A stretch of 64,000 bases of DNA from Forficula auricularia (Eukaryota > Arthropoda > Insecta > Dermaptera > Forficulidae): the NCBI GenBank assembly GCA_024734495.1, contig JALMQS010000075.1, forward strand, positions 4,944,832 to 5,008,831. Direction: 5' to 3'. Shown here piece after piece: positions 23,106-33,975 of the stretch (position 1 is the stretch's first letter; the number at the start of each line of letters is the position of its first letter). Below the pieces are notes generated by a model that saw only the letters and a list, made by a program, of their open reading frames with translations, did not search any database and had not been told where the DNA came from. Position numbers and translations under genes: made by a program.

Positions 23106-24095
23106 GATGTTGATGGAATCGAAATACTTGGATAAAAGAACTCTGATTATTTTCTTTTTTTCTTTTTGAATTTTTTTTCCTCAGTTCCTATTTTAATTCT
23201 TCAATTACAAATTCATATTTATAAATAAATCATAAATACGATACTTACTATGTTATAATTTAATTTAATATATTAGAAGTATTTTCATGGAGACAAACTG
23301 GTAGATAGAATTCAATGGTGAATTAATGGAAAAGCAGACCAAAAAATAATGGAAACCACGAAATTATTAATACATATTAAATATTTAGATATATTTTGAA
23401 TACTTAAATAATAAAGTTTTTACAAGCGTTTATGAAACCAAAATATAAAATTGCATATATGTGCATTTTCTGTAAAAAGAATTGCATATTTTTTGATATT
23501 TATGGTGCATATAATTCCTACTTTGACATTTTTTTGTGCATATAGATAAGAGGTCTATTCTAAGTATGCAAGAATCCGTCGCGAGAGAGCGCAAGTTGTC
23601 TTGGACGCCTGATGTATCTGCAACCAAAATTCCGATCCCATTTGTAAATGGGCTATTGTAAAATTGTTTTGCAATTGGCTGTTCAAGTATTCAGAATCGA
23701 TCGCCCTCCCAACACACTATTACATAGCAATCGGATTAAGAAAATCTAATTTTAGAGGCTATGCGACGAAAAGAAATTTTACACACATATCAATCACCAA
23801 GCGAGAAGGAAAGAGAGAGAGAGACTAAACCCAGCTACTCTCAAAGTCATTGCATGGCTCGGAAAATTTTCGATCTTTTTTTTTATTCTTCAGTGACATA
23901 ATGCTTTGATCAATAATAATATATCTATCACATGGACGATATGTTATAAATGCAATTAGATCAATAATCTAAATATAATAAGGAAACGAAATACATTTAA
24001 TAATTGAAAAGATTTGGTTTGCCGAGAATAGCAGAGTTGTTGATTCATAATGAGAAATTCCTAAGGTTGTTCTTTTTTTGATGGAAATAGATATA
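23106..24095. other. AT-rich stretch with PLE scrap
   Basis: No gene is seen. 24010-24090 (gcagagttgttgattcat) belongs to the PLE-like family of 15.0 kb and forms the landing site of the pogo-like MITE. Confidence 0.45.
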
Positions 24096-24097
24096 TA

Positions 24098-24609
24098 CAG
24101 CGGACTCCCGTACCAACGCGAGGGATACGTTCCTCGTAATAGGAAATCGCGTTATACGGGACATACATTATAGGACCAATTTATGTAACTTCAAGCACGC
24201 TCTAATAAAAAAGCATCTTTTAATCAACGATAACAATCAAAACGAACCTATAGACTATTCAAGCGATGAATCTTTACAAGCAATAACAAGATGACATGGT
24301 CGGGACTGATTTGTTGATACTTCCGATAGTGAATAAATGTTAAATACTGAGGTGCATACATGTGTTTTTATTTTTATTAAAAGATGAATAAAATTATTTT
24401 CTCTTATATCTTTAAATGAGTATTTATTACAATTTTCTTATAAACCGCTGCTTCGTCAGCTTAAAAAATCAGAAACTATGTGAAAATGTTAAATTTATCT
24501 TACGCGTTATACGGGACAGTTTATCGCGCTTTATGAGTACTAGTTGCAATTTTTCGTCGCGTTACACGAAATTGCGTTTTATGGGAGCGCGTTATACGGG
24601 AGTCCACTG
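24098..24609. mobile_element. pogo/Tigger-type MITE (512 bp)
   Basis: The TIRs are CAGCGGACTCCCGTACCAAC and, inverted at the right end, CAGTGGACTCCCGTATAACG. TA lies on both sides (24096-24097, 24610-24611). CAGT-GG-CTCCCGTATAACGCG-like ends and TA targets are diagnostic of pogo-class elements. The motif cgcgttatacgggac is repeated inside. No transposase remains. Confidence 0.8.
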
Positions 24610-24639
24610 TACCTACATAAATATATATGTAGGTATATA

Positions 24640-24975
24640 TATATATTAGGATGATCCTTATTTTGGGTATTTTCGAATTTTTATGCTCCCAGAGACTCTT
24701 ATGGTTAGAAATTAATAAAAAAGATATCCTCAAAGTTTCAAGTCTCTATCTCAATTTTAATCTTTGCCCGACAGCGATGTAAATTACCCATCTAAATAAC
24801 ATGAGGTTTTTAGCATTGAACTATCAATTCTTTTATGACGGCCAAAGTAATAGTTGAGAAAAAATTATAGACTTTATTCTTATAATAGTAGCTATCTTTC
24901 AGAATTTTTACAGATTTTTAGCTATTATAATTTTGGAGTTACAGCTAGATAAAATAATTTTTTTAATTTTTACAA
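24640..24975. mobile_element. Family H element, left half only
   Basis: It begins aggatgatccttattttggg and follows the 61.8-kb copy through ttcaagtctctatctcaatt and cagatttttagctattataa. The right arm is missing. Confidence 0.65.
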
Positions 24976-25184
24976 ATTATATCATCTTGATTAAATCCGC
25001 GTTTCCACTGACTGAAGAGATGATTCTTCCCTTTTGAGAGAGGATGGTGGAAAATTTAAATGAGACTTTTTGCAAGTGCAAGGACCAATTTTTGAATTAA
25101 ATCATGAAATAGAGAGAAAAAACTCTTTTACAGATAGCTGTCTGGTACTAGCCGGGGAATGAAACATGGATCCTTCGCTTTTGT

Positions 25185-25850
25185 TTTTGTTTTCATAATG
25201 ATATTGATGCAAGAAGAAGTTGCACCAAAAAGGTACAACCTCTTTAGTCTTTGGTGACATCGTGGAAATAAGAAGAGATTTGGGGATTGGGTCGGAGTCG
25301 AAGGTGTCTGTGGGTGTGGGTCTTGAAAGATTGAAGTTTATATGTTGCTGGGAAGACGGCAGGGGAAGAGAGTTTCAATCTCTAGTAGTCATGGGGACAA
25401 ACGAATTTGCAAATGCGTCTATTTGGTTAGTATCTAATTTAGCGCGTAAGGGTGTTGAATTTTGGAAAATCGTGTATTTCGCGCAAATGAAGCCTTTGGA
25501 GGGATTATTGACTTTATCCCTCCAAAGTCTTCTTTCGCATTGCCGGTGCGACGCTCTTCGAATTGAGCTACAAAATCAAAGATTAGATGACCCAGACATC
25601 TACATATAGGATAAGGATGTTATTTTGAAATTTACCTGTATTTTATTTTTTGGTATTTGGCAAAATCTATGTTATCAAGTTTTTACAAATTTTATCCTCT
25701 TGATTCAATTCGCGTTTCCACCGCCTGATTTCCGGCTGGCAACAAACAACTGTGAAGCATTTTTTTTCTCTCTAATTCATAATTTACGATTACAATACTT
25801 GACCATACTCCGTCCGTATAGTAAAGTGAAAATAGAGTGTTAATTTAATT
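25185..25850. repeat. Family J repeat
   Basis: gcaagaagaagttgcaccaa and cttgaaagattgaagtttat recur at 61.2 kb and, shorter, at 33.3 kb. 25675-25735 repeats 24965-25015 (tcttgattcaattcgcgttt). A 129-codon frame spans it, but the copies carry stops, so it is a dead repeat of unknown class. Confidence 0.5.
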
Positions 25851-26097
25851 TAAAATACAAATACCATCGACGTTAATCTTTTTAATTATTTAATTACTTA
25901 AATAAAGTAAACATAATGAATAAAGCTACAATTAGGTGTCGTCGTTTACGGGTCCTTTCTAATATGTTTATTTATTAAATAGTTTAGATTTTAGAAGTGA
26001 GAAAATTAATTTATGAGGATTTTTTTGGTTTAACTCCTTCGTATATAAAGAAAAAATATAGATAAATAAAATTTAAGACATTTTTTATGTTTATTTT

Positions 26098-26127
26098 TAC
26101 TAGGTTCGCCAATATTTGGCTCATCAG
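26098..26127 (-). ncRNA. Hammerhead-like motif, partner copy, one core change
   Basis: The minus strand reads CTGATGA, the same 5-bp stem II, then GAAC where GAAA is required, then CTAGTA. Comparison with 26529 suggests an ancestral GAAACTAGTA. Confidence 0.55.
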
Positions 26128-26528
26128 AACATTTATTCTTGACTGATCATTCATGGTGATTAAGATGTGGATCATTTGATCATTTTAAAAATTTCTTGAC
26201 CGTTTTGTTCCCTCTCTTTGATGCTCTGTGATGCGTTGTTGTTAACCAAAATTTTTATGTAATCTTTAACAAATCGTGACTCCAGAACAAGACTGGTCTA
26301 ACTCAAAAAAATGCGATTTTGAATTTTTTGCACGAATTATCTTCAAATTGCCTCTACTATCTCTGTGTAAGGCCGTTTATTAAACAAATTAGTGGATCAC
26401 CCCTAGATAGAGCGCGGGTAAGTGAGCTATCTATCAAAGGAAGCGAAAAGAAGAAACTTTAATCGGCTCTTCTGAAAAATCGCTTTTTTGAGTTAGACCA
26501 GTATTGTTCTGGAGTAGCGAGAAATGTT

Positions 26529-26558
26529 CTGATGAGCCAAATATTGGCGAAATTAGTA
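26529..26558 (+). ncRNA. Hammerhead ribozyme motif with canonical core
   Basis: CTGATGA (26529-26535) is followed at once by a perfect 5-bp stem II (GCCAA/TTGGC, loop ATA), GAAA (26549-26552), then TTAGTA. This is the only copy in the window without an extra base after A9. Confidence 0.65.
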
Positions 26559-26949
26559 AAAATAAACATTTTAACATGAAAAATGTCTTAAATTTTATTT
26601 ATGGTATCTATATTTTTTCTTTATATATGAAGGAGTTAAACTAAAAAAATTATATAGTTCTTCCTGTCGGGTGCTCACTTCATCTTTTCCTTTTCAAAAA
26701 TCATAAAATAATTTTCTAAATGTAGAATTAACATAAGAAATTATTGATTACATTATTTAACTTTCGCGGTTCAAATTGCTTTAAAAAAATTATCTTAAAT
26801 TTATTTATTAACATCAAGCAGAAGACATAGTCTTTGATTTATTCTTATAAATCCAATATCTCCGCTAGATACTATTTTAATCTGAAGCTTGATTTCATTA
26901 AATTTAAAGGATACAAGCCTGGAAGATGATATACATATATACCTAAACT

Positions 26950-27345
26950 AGATAAGAGGTAATTCGGGAGAGAAGCGTTAATAAAGTAAATGTTAATCCA
27001 CGATATGGCGTTTGAGTCCGAGGGCTTTCAAGTTCAAAATAGGCATGGGAGGGGAGCATTCCTAAGTGGATTAACTTGGGCTCAACGTTAATTAAAGGAC
27101 CCTGCGTCTTGCAAGGAACGTTTGCAGTCGATGCAACTCTTTTTTTCTCTGTCACAGCCAACTGCCAACTCCGTGCCAGCCAGCTTATCACATGTAGCTA
27201 TCTTTTTCCGTGTGACCCCAGGTTTTTCTCTCATTCAGACCGCAATGGTTGCGTAAGAGTCCAGACTCGAGTCCCGGTTGGCGTCGCCATCAGTTCCATT
27301 TGCAAGCAGGGAACGAATACCCATCAGCAAACACAACACCAGTAT
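26950..27345. other. Moderately GC-rich unique segment, possible promoter or 5' exon
   Basis: It is unique in the window, with an initiator-like ccatcagttcc near 27290 and an A/T-flanked poly(T) (27357-27376) after it. No coding match. It could be an upstream exon of a gene such as the SLC22 transporter, but nothing proves it. Confidence 0.3.
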
Positions 27346-27379
27346 TTATTCGGAAATTTTTTTTTTTTTTTTTTTTTAT

Positions 27380-28860
27380 ATGATTGATTGGTCTATGGTG
27401 ATGAGCATGCAATGGGACTAAATCTGTCAACGTTTCATATCAGTCATGGTAACCTAATCGAATTGCAAATTGTGTCAAGTTCATACAAAAACTGGAACTG
27501 ATATTCCAAAGGCGGAAGTGGAAGGGATTATCTAAAGTAAACATTTTTGGAAATTAGAATGAAATCCAAAGTACGTATACCTTTCCTTTTAATAATAAAA
27601 TCCATTCATTCCAATTTCTGGTTATGTTTCCTCTTTTTAACCAAAACTTAAGACAGCTATTCAATTTAGATGTAATATATTACATGTACGATATATGCGT
27701 ATACAGTATACGTATAAGTATATAATATTTTAGAATCCGTGACTACAATCAATGTTTTAAATTGCCACTAGAAATAGACTTTAAATTTTTAAGAAAATCA
27801 CAAGAAGTTGTCATTTATTAGATCGGAGATAAAATGGATTATTTTTAATTATATGTCAGAAGGGTTGTTTTTCTCAGCCTTTTAAAAATAGGCCTCCCAT
27901 TTATCTATATAAAGGCAAATTTTATACATGCGTGTCATAATAAAATTGTAATTAAACTTGATAAAATTCATTAATAAATGTAAAAAAAAATGTTCAGAAT
28001 TTGGATGATAAACGGTATGAATAAAAATAAAGTAAAATTTAATCAAAAAATAAAATTATTACCAAGATGTATTTTATGATTAAGAAGAGACTGAGTTAAT
28101 AGCAGGTTTCCATATATTTATTATATTACAGAAAAAAGATACCTACCCTATCAATCATAATAAAGATTTAACTAACTTGCTGGAATTTCGATTTATAATT
28201 TTTAAAACTGTCATTTTTATGAAAAACCCAATTTTGTTATTGAAATTTGTCTTTTAATTTAAAAATTCTTAACAGCATATTATGATATAGATGGTTAATA
28301 CTCTTGAAATGCTCTTACTTTAGGCAACAATCACAAAAGTAATCACTTTTGAAATGTAGGTATATATACTTCATTGACGAATAATTCTTATTTATTTTTT
28401 TAGTAGGGTTTCAAAAATAATTATTTACAATTATTGTAGATCGCTTATCAATTTAAGAAAAGTAATATTTTTAAGAGTTTAAAAGCGACCGTCATTGGAG
28501 CATTATTTTACCCAAGCTTGAAAGTCAGTGTTCTTACGCGTTGAACATTCTTTTATTCTCCCATTTTATTAGTAATTTATAATTTTTAATTTAATTTATT
28601 ATCCATTTAATAATGTCGAGATTTTTATCGATAAAAATAAATAGTTTCCATTTTAAATTAGTTTTCTATGCATAATTTATGCTAAAAAGAAAATTGTTGT
28701 TATTTGGAAAAGTGCCCTATTCTGAGTATGAATTTAGTAATACGAGTATATTCTAGTACTATTAAAATAGAGAAAAATAATAATACAAATCAAAATTATG
28801 AAGGAGATTTTTAAATAATCTAATATGATCAAATAGAAATTGTTACTTAACATTAAAAAA
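27380..28860. other. AT-rich non-coding stretch
   Basis: No gene, terminal repeat pair or structured motif is recognised. Confidence 0.4.
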
Positions 28861-28875
28861 AATATATATATAAAA

Positions 28876-29845
28876 GACTAGCTGCAAGGCGCCGCCTTCG
28901 GCGGCCCTCTTGCTAGCCAGGGGCGCGCCCCCTGGACCCCCGCATACCATGCCCCCCCATAACCCCCTCCAGCACCCACCCCCGCACCCGTTCCCAACCC
29001 CCGTTCCACACCATAAACCGCAGCCCACCCACCTCGACCCCATCCAACCCTGCGCACCACACCCCGGCTTAGCCCCCTGGACCCCACCCCCGCTATGCCC
29101 CCTGGACTCCACACCCCACCACCCCCTGCACCCCCACCCTACTCCGCCTCACTCCTCATCCCCCTCCCACTCCACCCCCGCACCCAGTTTTTGCATTTCT
29201 AGCCTTCTAGTGACCCACAGATTATGTATACAAAATTTGGTTGAGTTTGGCCCAAGAGAAAGAATTTTCATTTTTTGACACCCCCCCCTATTTTGGGTGG
29301 TTAGTTTTTGCATTTCTAGCTCTCTAGAGGCCCAGAGATTATGTATACAAAATTTGGTTGGGTTTGCTCCAAGGGCAAGAATTTACATTATTTCACCCTC
29401 CCCCTTTTTGGGTGGGTTTTTGGGGAAATTTTTTAAACAAAAGTTGTCAGAAATCACATCCCCTACAATTTTGTTAATTATAAAATTTGCCGTAGTGTTA
29501 ATAGTTTAGGAGTTATTTGATAATTTTCATTCGTGCGCCGGCCCCAAACCCCTTCTGGGGTCAAAATATCTAAACGTTATATAGCTAAAAACGTAAGTTA
29601 GAAGACATCTGATGTAAATATGAAATTTCATAATAATCCCTTCAGCCGTTTTTACGTGAATCGTGAGCAACTTTTCGGAAACCACTGAAACAGACAGACA
29701 TACATACAGACAGAAATTTTGTTGAGGGTGTTTTCGTTCATAACTTTGCTTGAAACGTGTGCAACCAAAATTTGGCGTGATTTGGAGCAATGTACAGACA
29801 AAACCTTAATTTTGTCAATTGGCGAAAATCAGAGGGCTAGTTAAC
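28876..29845. repeat. GC-rich repeat with UUCG hairpin and C-rich tract, family G modules at its end
   Basis: The left edge (gactagctgcaagg) forms a GCCGCC-TTC-GGCGGC hairpin and a CCAGGGG/CCCCTGG palindrome, then a 240-bp C-rich low-complexity tract. Two modules of about 110 bp follow (tatacaaaatttggttgag at 29225 and 29345), shared with 34.4 and 60.6 kb. It ends in a cagacagaca-type tail and cagagggctagtta. Frames across the C-rich tract are not credible genes. Confidence 0.5.
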
Positions 29846-30384
29846 AGGGAAGTAATTGTATATTATTCTTACGAGAGAATAGAAATTGTTTCCCCGATAA
29901 CGTTCTACTACCTGAGGTGTTATGGATGATTGTATCAATAGGCAGGAGAGATGGATTCAAACACGACTGCAACAAATTCAATCCTTTAGCAAACTATTAG
30001 TCCGGATGTTTTTTTTTTGGTAGTTGTGTTTAATTCCAGAGGTTAATACAGCCCTTTATGATATATAATAAAAATCATCCAAAACACCTCGGATTTAGTA
30101 GTTGACAATATCGCGTGGTATTCTTTAGTCAATGTTTAAAAAGCATAGATAAATTTCAAACAAGATTAGTTTTATCGTTTTTGAGATAGAAAATTTTTAA
30201 TTTGATTAAATTTACACAGGGTCTTATGAGTGGCAGCTTGTTGCTGTGCTCTTTAAAAGACACTTGTAATATATATTTATATATCAATCGAAAAACGTTT
30301 TATAAGAATTCAAAATTTTAAAAATATTTGCTTTATATGAGATGAATTTGTTAGCAACTATAAACATATAAATATTTATAGTGG

Positions 30385-30600
30385 AGGTTCTAGGTGAAAC
30401 ATATTTAATAAAATTTAAAAATAAAAATTACTAGATAGGATTCACAAATAGAAGACAAATTGCTTGTGAGCAAGACTATATATATTTCGGGCTACGAGCC
30501 CATCTTCAGGAGTTCACATAGAGTTTTCCTAACAAGCAATTATTCTTTTATCTGTGAATCCTACCTAGTAATTTATATATTTTAAATTTTAATTTTAATT
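30385..30600. mobile_element. PLE-like foldback fragment
   Basis: ttactagataggattcacaa and its complement (tgtgaatcctacctagtaa) flank a hammerhead-like motif on the minus strand at 30474-30509. Confidence 0.65.
30474..30509 (-). ncRNA. Hammerhead-like ribozyme motif (PLE)
   Basis: CTGAAGA, extra T, perfect stem II GGGCT/AGCCC (loop CGT), GAAA, then TATATATAGTC. All core positions are conserved. Confidence 0.6.
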
Positions 30601-30784
30601 TCATATAAATATTTGGAAAATAGACAATGCTACAGATTGAACTTGAAAGTGAGATTGCCTTGAATAAAAATAAAATATATAAATATTTAAAAAAATTTCT
30701 CTAAAAATTTCTGAAAAATCTTGGAAAAAATTCTTTGAAAATTTTAGAAATTATTATTATAAGCATATATATTATTTTTATGTA

Positions 30785-31065
30785 AATGAACAGCCTAAGT
30801 TAAATAATTTATTTAATTATTTCTGACTATTAATTCTACGGATCTAGTAATTATTTATTATTTGAGAAAAAAAGAGAAATGAAATTTATCACCAGACAGG
30901 ATAAGTAAACGCATTCTTCGGCTATAGAAAAAAAGATCACAGGTTAGTAGTAGTAGTAGTAATTTCATTTCTCCTTTTTTTTCCAAAAATAACAAGTAAT
31001 TTCTAGATCTGTAGAATTAACTAGTTCAGAAATTATTGAATAACTTACGCAGTTCATTTTCATTT
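30785..31065. repeat. Inverted repeat, arms about 110 bp
   Basis: 30785-30898 and 30960-31065 pair (gagaaatgaaattt against aatttcatttctcc; ggatctagtaatt against gatctgtagaatt). The loop includes (GTA)n. Confidence 0.6.
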
Positions 31066-31227
31066 ACATTTTTTCAAATTAAAAACTAAAATTTAAACTA
31101 AATTTATCTAATTATATATTATTTAAATTGAGAGTTTTTGTGCCGAGGGTACCAGAATTTTTATATATTGAAGGAGACAATAAAAGAGTGTGTCTTCTGC
31201 TGGAATTATAAATTTTATTCATAACGA

Positions 31228-31263
31228 GATCTATAGTTTCGAGGGCTTTGCCCTCTTCATCAG
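31228..31263 (-). ncRNA. Hammerhead-like motif, tandem unit 1
   Basis: CTGATGA, extra A, 6-bp stem II GAGGGC/GCCCTC, GAAA, then CTATAGATC, with one base inserted before the cleavage triplet relative to unit 2. Confidence 0.55.
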
Positions 31264-31309
31264 TCTATTACAATTGATTCACAGGAATTATAAATTTTAT
31301 TTATAACGA

Positions 31310-31344
31310 GACTATAGTTTCGAGGGCTTTGCCCTCTTCATCAG
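31310..31344 (-). ncRNA. Hammerhead-like ribozyme motif, tandem unit 2
   Basis: CTGATGA, extra A, perfect 6-bp stem II GAGGGC/GCCCTC (loop AAA), GAAA, then CTATAGTC. ACTATAGT is self-complementary, fitting a short stem III that pairs within a dimer; predicted cleavage is after GTC. Confidence 0.65.
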
Positions 31345-31382
31345 TCTATTACAATTGATTCACAGAAATTAATTTTAATAGA

Positions 31383-31417
31383 CTGATGAAGAGACAAAAC
31401 ACCTCGAAACTATAGTC
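31383..31417 (+). ncRNA. Hammerhead-like ribozyme motif, inverted unit
   Basis: CTGATGA, extra A, weak 3-bp stem II GAG/CTC with a 9-base loop, GAAA (31406-31409), CTATAGTC. Confidence 0.55.
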
Positions 31418-31691
31418 TCGTTATAAATAAAATTTATAATTCTAGCAGAAGACACACTCTTTTATTGTCTCCTTTAATATATATTATTTGTTAAAGAAAG
31501 TTAGCTGACATTTGTAAGATCTGTAATTTTACCTAAATTAAAAAATTCTATTTTGAAAATGGTACCGTCAACTTTGATTAAATTTAAATAATTTTTCATG
31601 ACATGACAGCTATATACATATTTTGCGAATCACTAAGTAAGAATTTCTACTATGATCATATTAGTATAAGGTAATTAATTAGTGTACTTAC

Positions 31692-31743
31692 AGGTCGTTG
31701 CAATGAGATAAATCACAAGCTGGAGTAGAAATGCGTGAAACAT
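31692..31743 (-). CDS. Candidate first coding exon with signal peptide
   Basis: On the minus strand ATG (31743-31741) in the context AGCAAGGATG opens MFHAFLLQLVIYLIATT, a short hydrophobic N terminus typical of a cleaved signal peptide. It runs straight into a perfect GACCT|GTAAGT donor, phase 1. Upstream lies a GC-rich, non-repetitive stretch with CCAAT-type boxes. This looks like exon 1 of a secreted or membrane protein transcribed toward lower coordinates. No in-frame downstream exon was recognised between 31.7 kb and the window start, so the gene cannot be named. Confidence 0.5.
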
Positions 31744-32260
31744 CCTTGCTGGTGGCCGAGTAGCACCGAAAGGGTGATAGCGAACTCAATTAGCGGACAT
31801 GTGCCCCTGTCGCGGGGGCGGGCAAAATCACCAAATATCGAAACGTCAAGCGCACGTTACTTTGGGGGTGGCAAGGCTCCCGGTCCGATGTGCACAGGTC
31901 GCTGCCCCGCACAGTACTGATAGCAACCACGGGCACAAATGTTCCGCGGCAGTCCACGTCCCACCCCCACCTGTGCGCGAGCATTGTTACGGAAACAGCC
32001 GATTGGCTAGGAGGACAACCAGTGTGAGTGACGGTCCAGACTCCTATTGGATGCTGAGCGCGCGCGCCAACTCACACAGAACACAGCATGCCACGCGCAT
32101 GGACCATCGCGAAAGAGATAGCAGAGATAGAGAGGCATCAATGGACATCGCGAGCAGGCACTTTATCTCCCTCTCTTTCTCTCTGTTAATCTCTTTCTAG
32201 CTCTCGTGGACAAGAAAGAAAGAGATAGAAAACTAAGCCGCGAGAAGAGTAACTAAAGTA
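31744..32260 (-). promoter_or_regulatory. GC-rich promoter-like segment upstream of the signal-peptide exon
   Basis: This stretch is much richer in G+C and CpG than the surrounding AT-rich DNA, is not repeated elsewhere in the window, and directly precedes the candidate first exon on the minus strand. It contains CCAAT-like boxes (GATTGGCT near 32000 and CTATTGGAT near 32043), a GC run (gcgcgcgcgcc) and CT-rich tracts near 32160-32220. A precise start site cannot be fixed. It could also serve a divergent plus-strand transcript. Confidence 0.4.
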
Positions 32261-33300
32261 AAATATTAAGACACCAAATCAAGAGCCATATCGTCTTCGA
32301 CCCGAGCTCAAACTTAAACCACTATGTTATGACTTCTTTAAAAATATCAAAGCCAAGTGTGTGTCGAACTCTCATACCGAATGTTTATATTTTCCAAAAT
32401 ATTTGAGATATTAAAATGAATGATGACCTCCTCCTTTTTTTGAAGTCGGATAATAAACTTGTGGAATTTTTTCAAAATTTTAAATTTCGTCACTTCTGAA
32501 CACCGACATTTACAAAATTTACCATAAAAAGAACCACTTAAGAATTCTCTCCCACAGTTATTTTATATTTTTAAATTAATTAAATTAAAAAAAAATAGCC
32601 TAATTCTTATAAAAGAGATCTTTTCAGGGATATCACATCACATGATTAATAAAAATTTTATTTTCGACCCTACTAAAATTTTACCCATCCTAAAATTTAA
32701 TCTTTACGGGGCAAATGTGGTAAAACTAGCGAATTTCAAGTTTTTTATGATCTTTTACTATTAAATGAGTAAAATTCGTATATACATATATAAGTAATAA
32801 GTTCTCGAAAATCACGGATTAGAGAGTTACTCGGTTCGACAAATCGTTTTGTCAGGTTCTAATCTTCAGGATTACTTTATTTTGATTGGTTTTTCCTTAA
32901 ATGAAATAATTATTCACAGCATCAGAGGAAGACTTAAATTTGGGTTCTTGAAAGAATTCCTTTCTCGTTTGTATGGACACAAAGAATGGGTTGGGTCAGG
33001 AAATTTGTCTCTAAATCCTAGGAGAGGGGTAATGTAGGCTAGCTTATAACATTTTTTTCCCTCTAAACGTCTGAATTATTAATAAACGTTTTATGTTTGT
33101 TTTTATAAAGAACCTTATTCATTTAATAGAATATAAAAAATAATCAAAATTTATTTCAAAAAGTATTTTGATAGGTTTTATAATTAAGCTCATTATTAAT
33201 AAGTGGTTGAAAAAATGAATTATATGGTTGAATAAAAACAAAATAATTTTTGGTTAAATAAACAATAATCAAAACTCTAGCGAAGTTGGTCTCTTGGTCT
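32261..33300. other. AT-rich stretch with a repeat scrap
   Basis: 32427-32450 (cctcctttttttgaagtcgg) matches the accgacttcaaaaa foldback at 15.4 kb. The rest shows no gene. Confidence 0.4.
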
Positions 33301-33309
33301 TCCAGGCAC

Positions 33310-33500
33310 TGATCAGGCCCCAAAAGAAGTTGCACTAATGTACCCCGGGGAGAACACTTGCATTAAAAAAAGAAGAAGAAGTGTTAAGGATAGAGTTGAA
33401 GGTATCCACAGATACCTTCAACTCAACGAGTCTTGAAAAATTGAAGATATGTTATGTAGTTTGAAAGACGGAAGGAAAAAAAGAAATCTGCAGAGCTTGT
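33310..33500. repeat. Family J fragment with a perfect short palindrome
   Basis: aagaagttgcactaatgtac and cttgaaaaattgaagatatg match the copies at 25.2 and 61.2 kb. 33393-33422 is a palindrome (gttgaaggtatc/gataccttcaac). Confidence 0.5.
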
Positions 33501-33975
33501 ATCTGGTATTTGTTTTATTAACTACAATGTTCTGGCAGACGGACAGACATAGACAGGTATTGTAGCGACACAAATAGTGTCCGGTATTAATATTTTATTA
33601 ATATGGTAGCGTCGGATTTAATACGTTAATGATTTGGGTAGATTTTCTCAACGCCTAGGCGCGCCTGTAGGGCTAGACTTGCGCTGCTATAAGCTTGCCA
33701 TTTGGTTGCATAGCGTTTAGGCGTTTGGATCGCAGCAACCACTTTCACGAAATATTTAATTAACAATTGTGATGACTTGAAGTTTTATTAGAATGGTTTA
33801 TTTTGTTGAGCACTTATTAAATTAACAAAAAGTTTATAAATAACTACCGAATATACTTCATTTTCAAATAATTTACAAAGTATTAAATTATAACATTTCA
33901 CAAAAATTTGGAATCTTATTAAAAAAAAGCCTATGATCACAACAAACCCAAATTATTACTTTTCATTTCATTTTT

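Larger units (their letters stand above)
26030..26650. mobile_element. Foldback PLE-like element with a hammerhead on each arm
   Basis: Arms 26030-26150 and 26520-26650 are inverted copies (ttggctcatcagaaca); an inner pair, 26280-26325 and 26486-26520, also pairs (gttctggagtagc). The central 150 bp is unrelated and non-coding. Confidence 0.7.
31195..31475. mobile_element. PLE-like element with tandem and inverted hammerhead units
   Basis: Two direct 81-bp units (31203-31284, 31286-31366) on the minus strand are followed by an inverted third (31377-31470). The outer ends gtgtgtcttctgc and gcagaagacacac pair. Confidence 0.75.

Noticed and set aside
25220..25609. 129-codon frame
   Set aside because: It matches a dispersed repeat whose other copies contain stops; described as family J instead.
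28843..29278. Proline/histidine- and glycine-rich frames on both strands
   Set aside because: They translate a C-rich low-complexity tract in several frames at once; no domain and no splice context.
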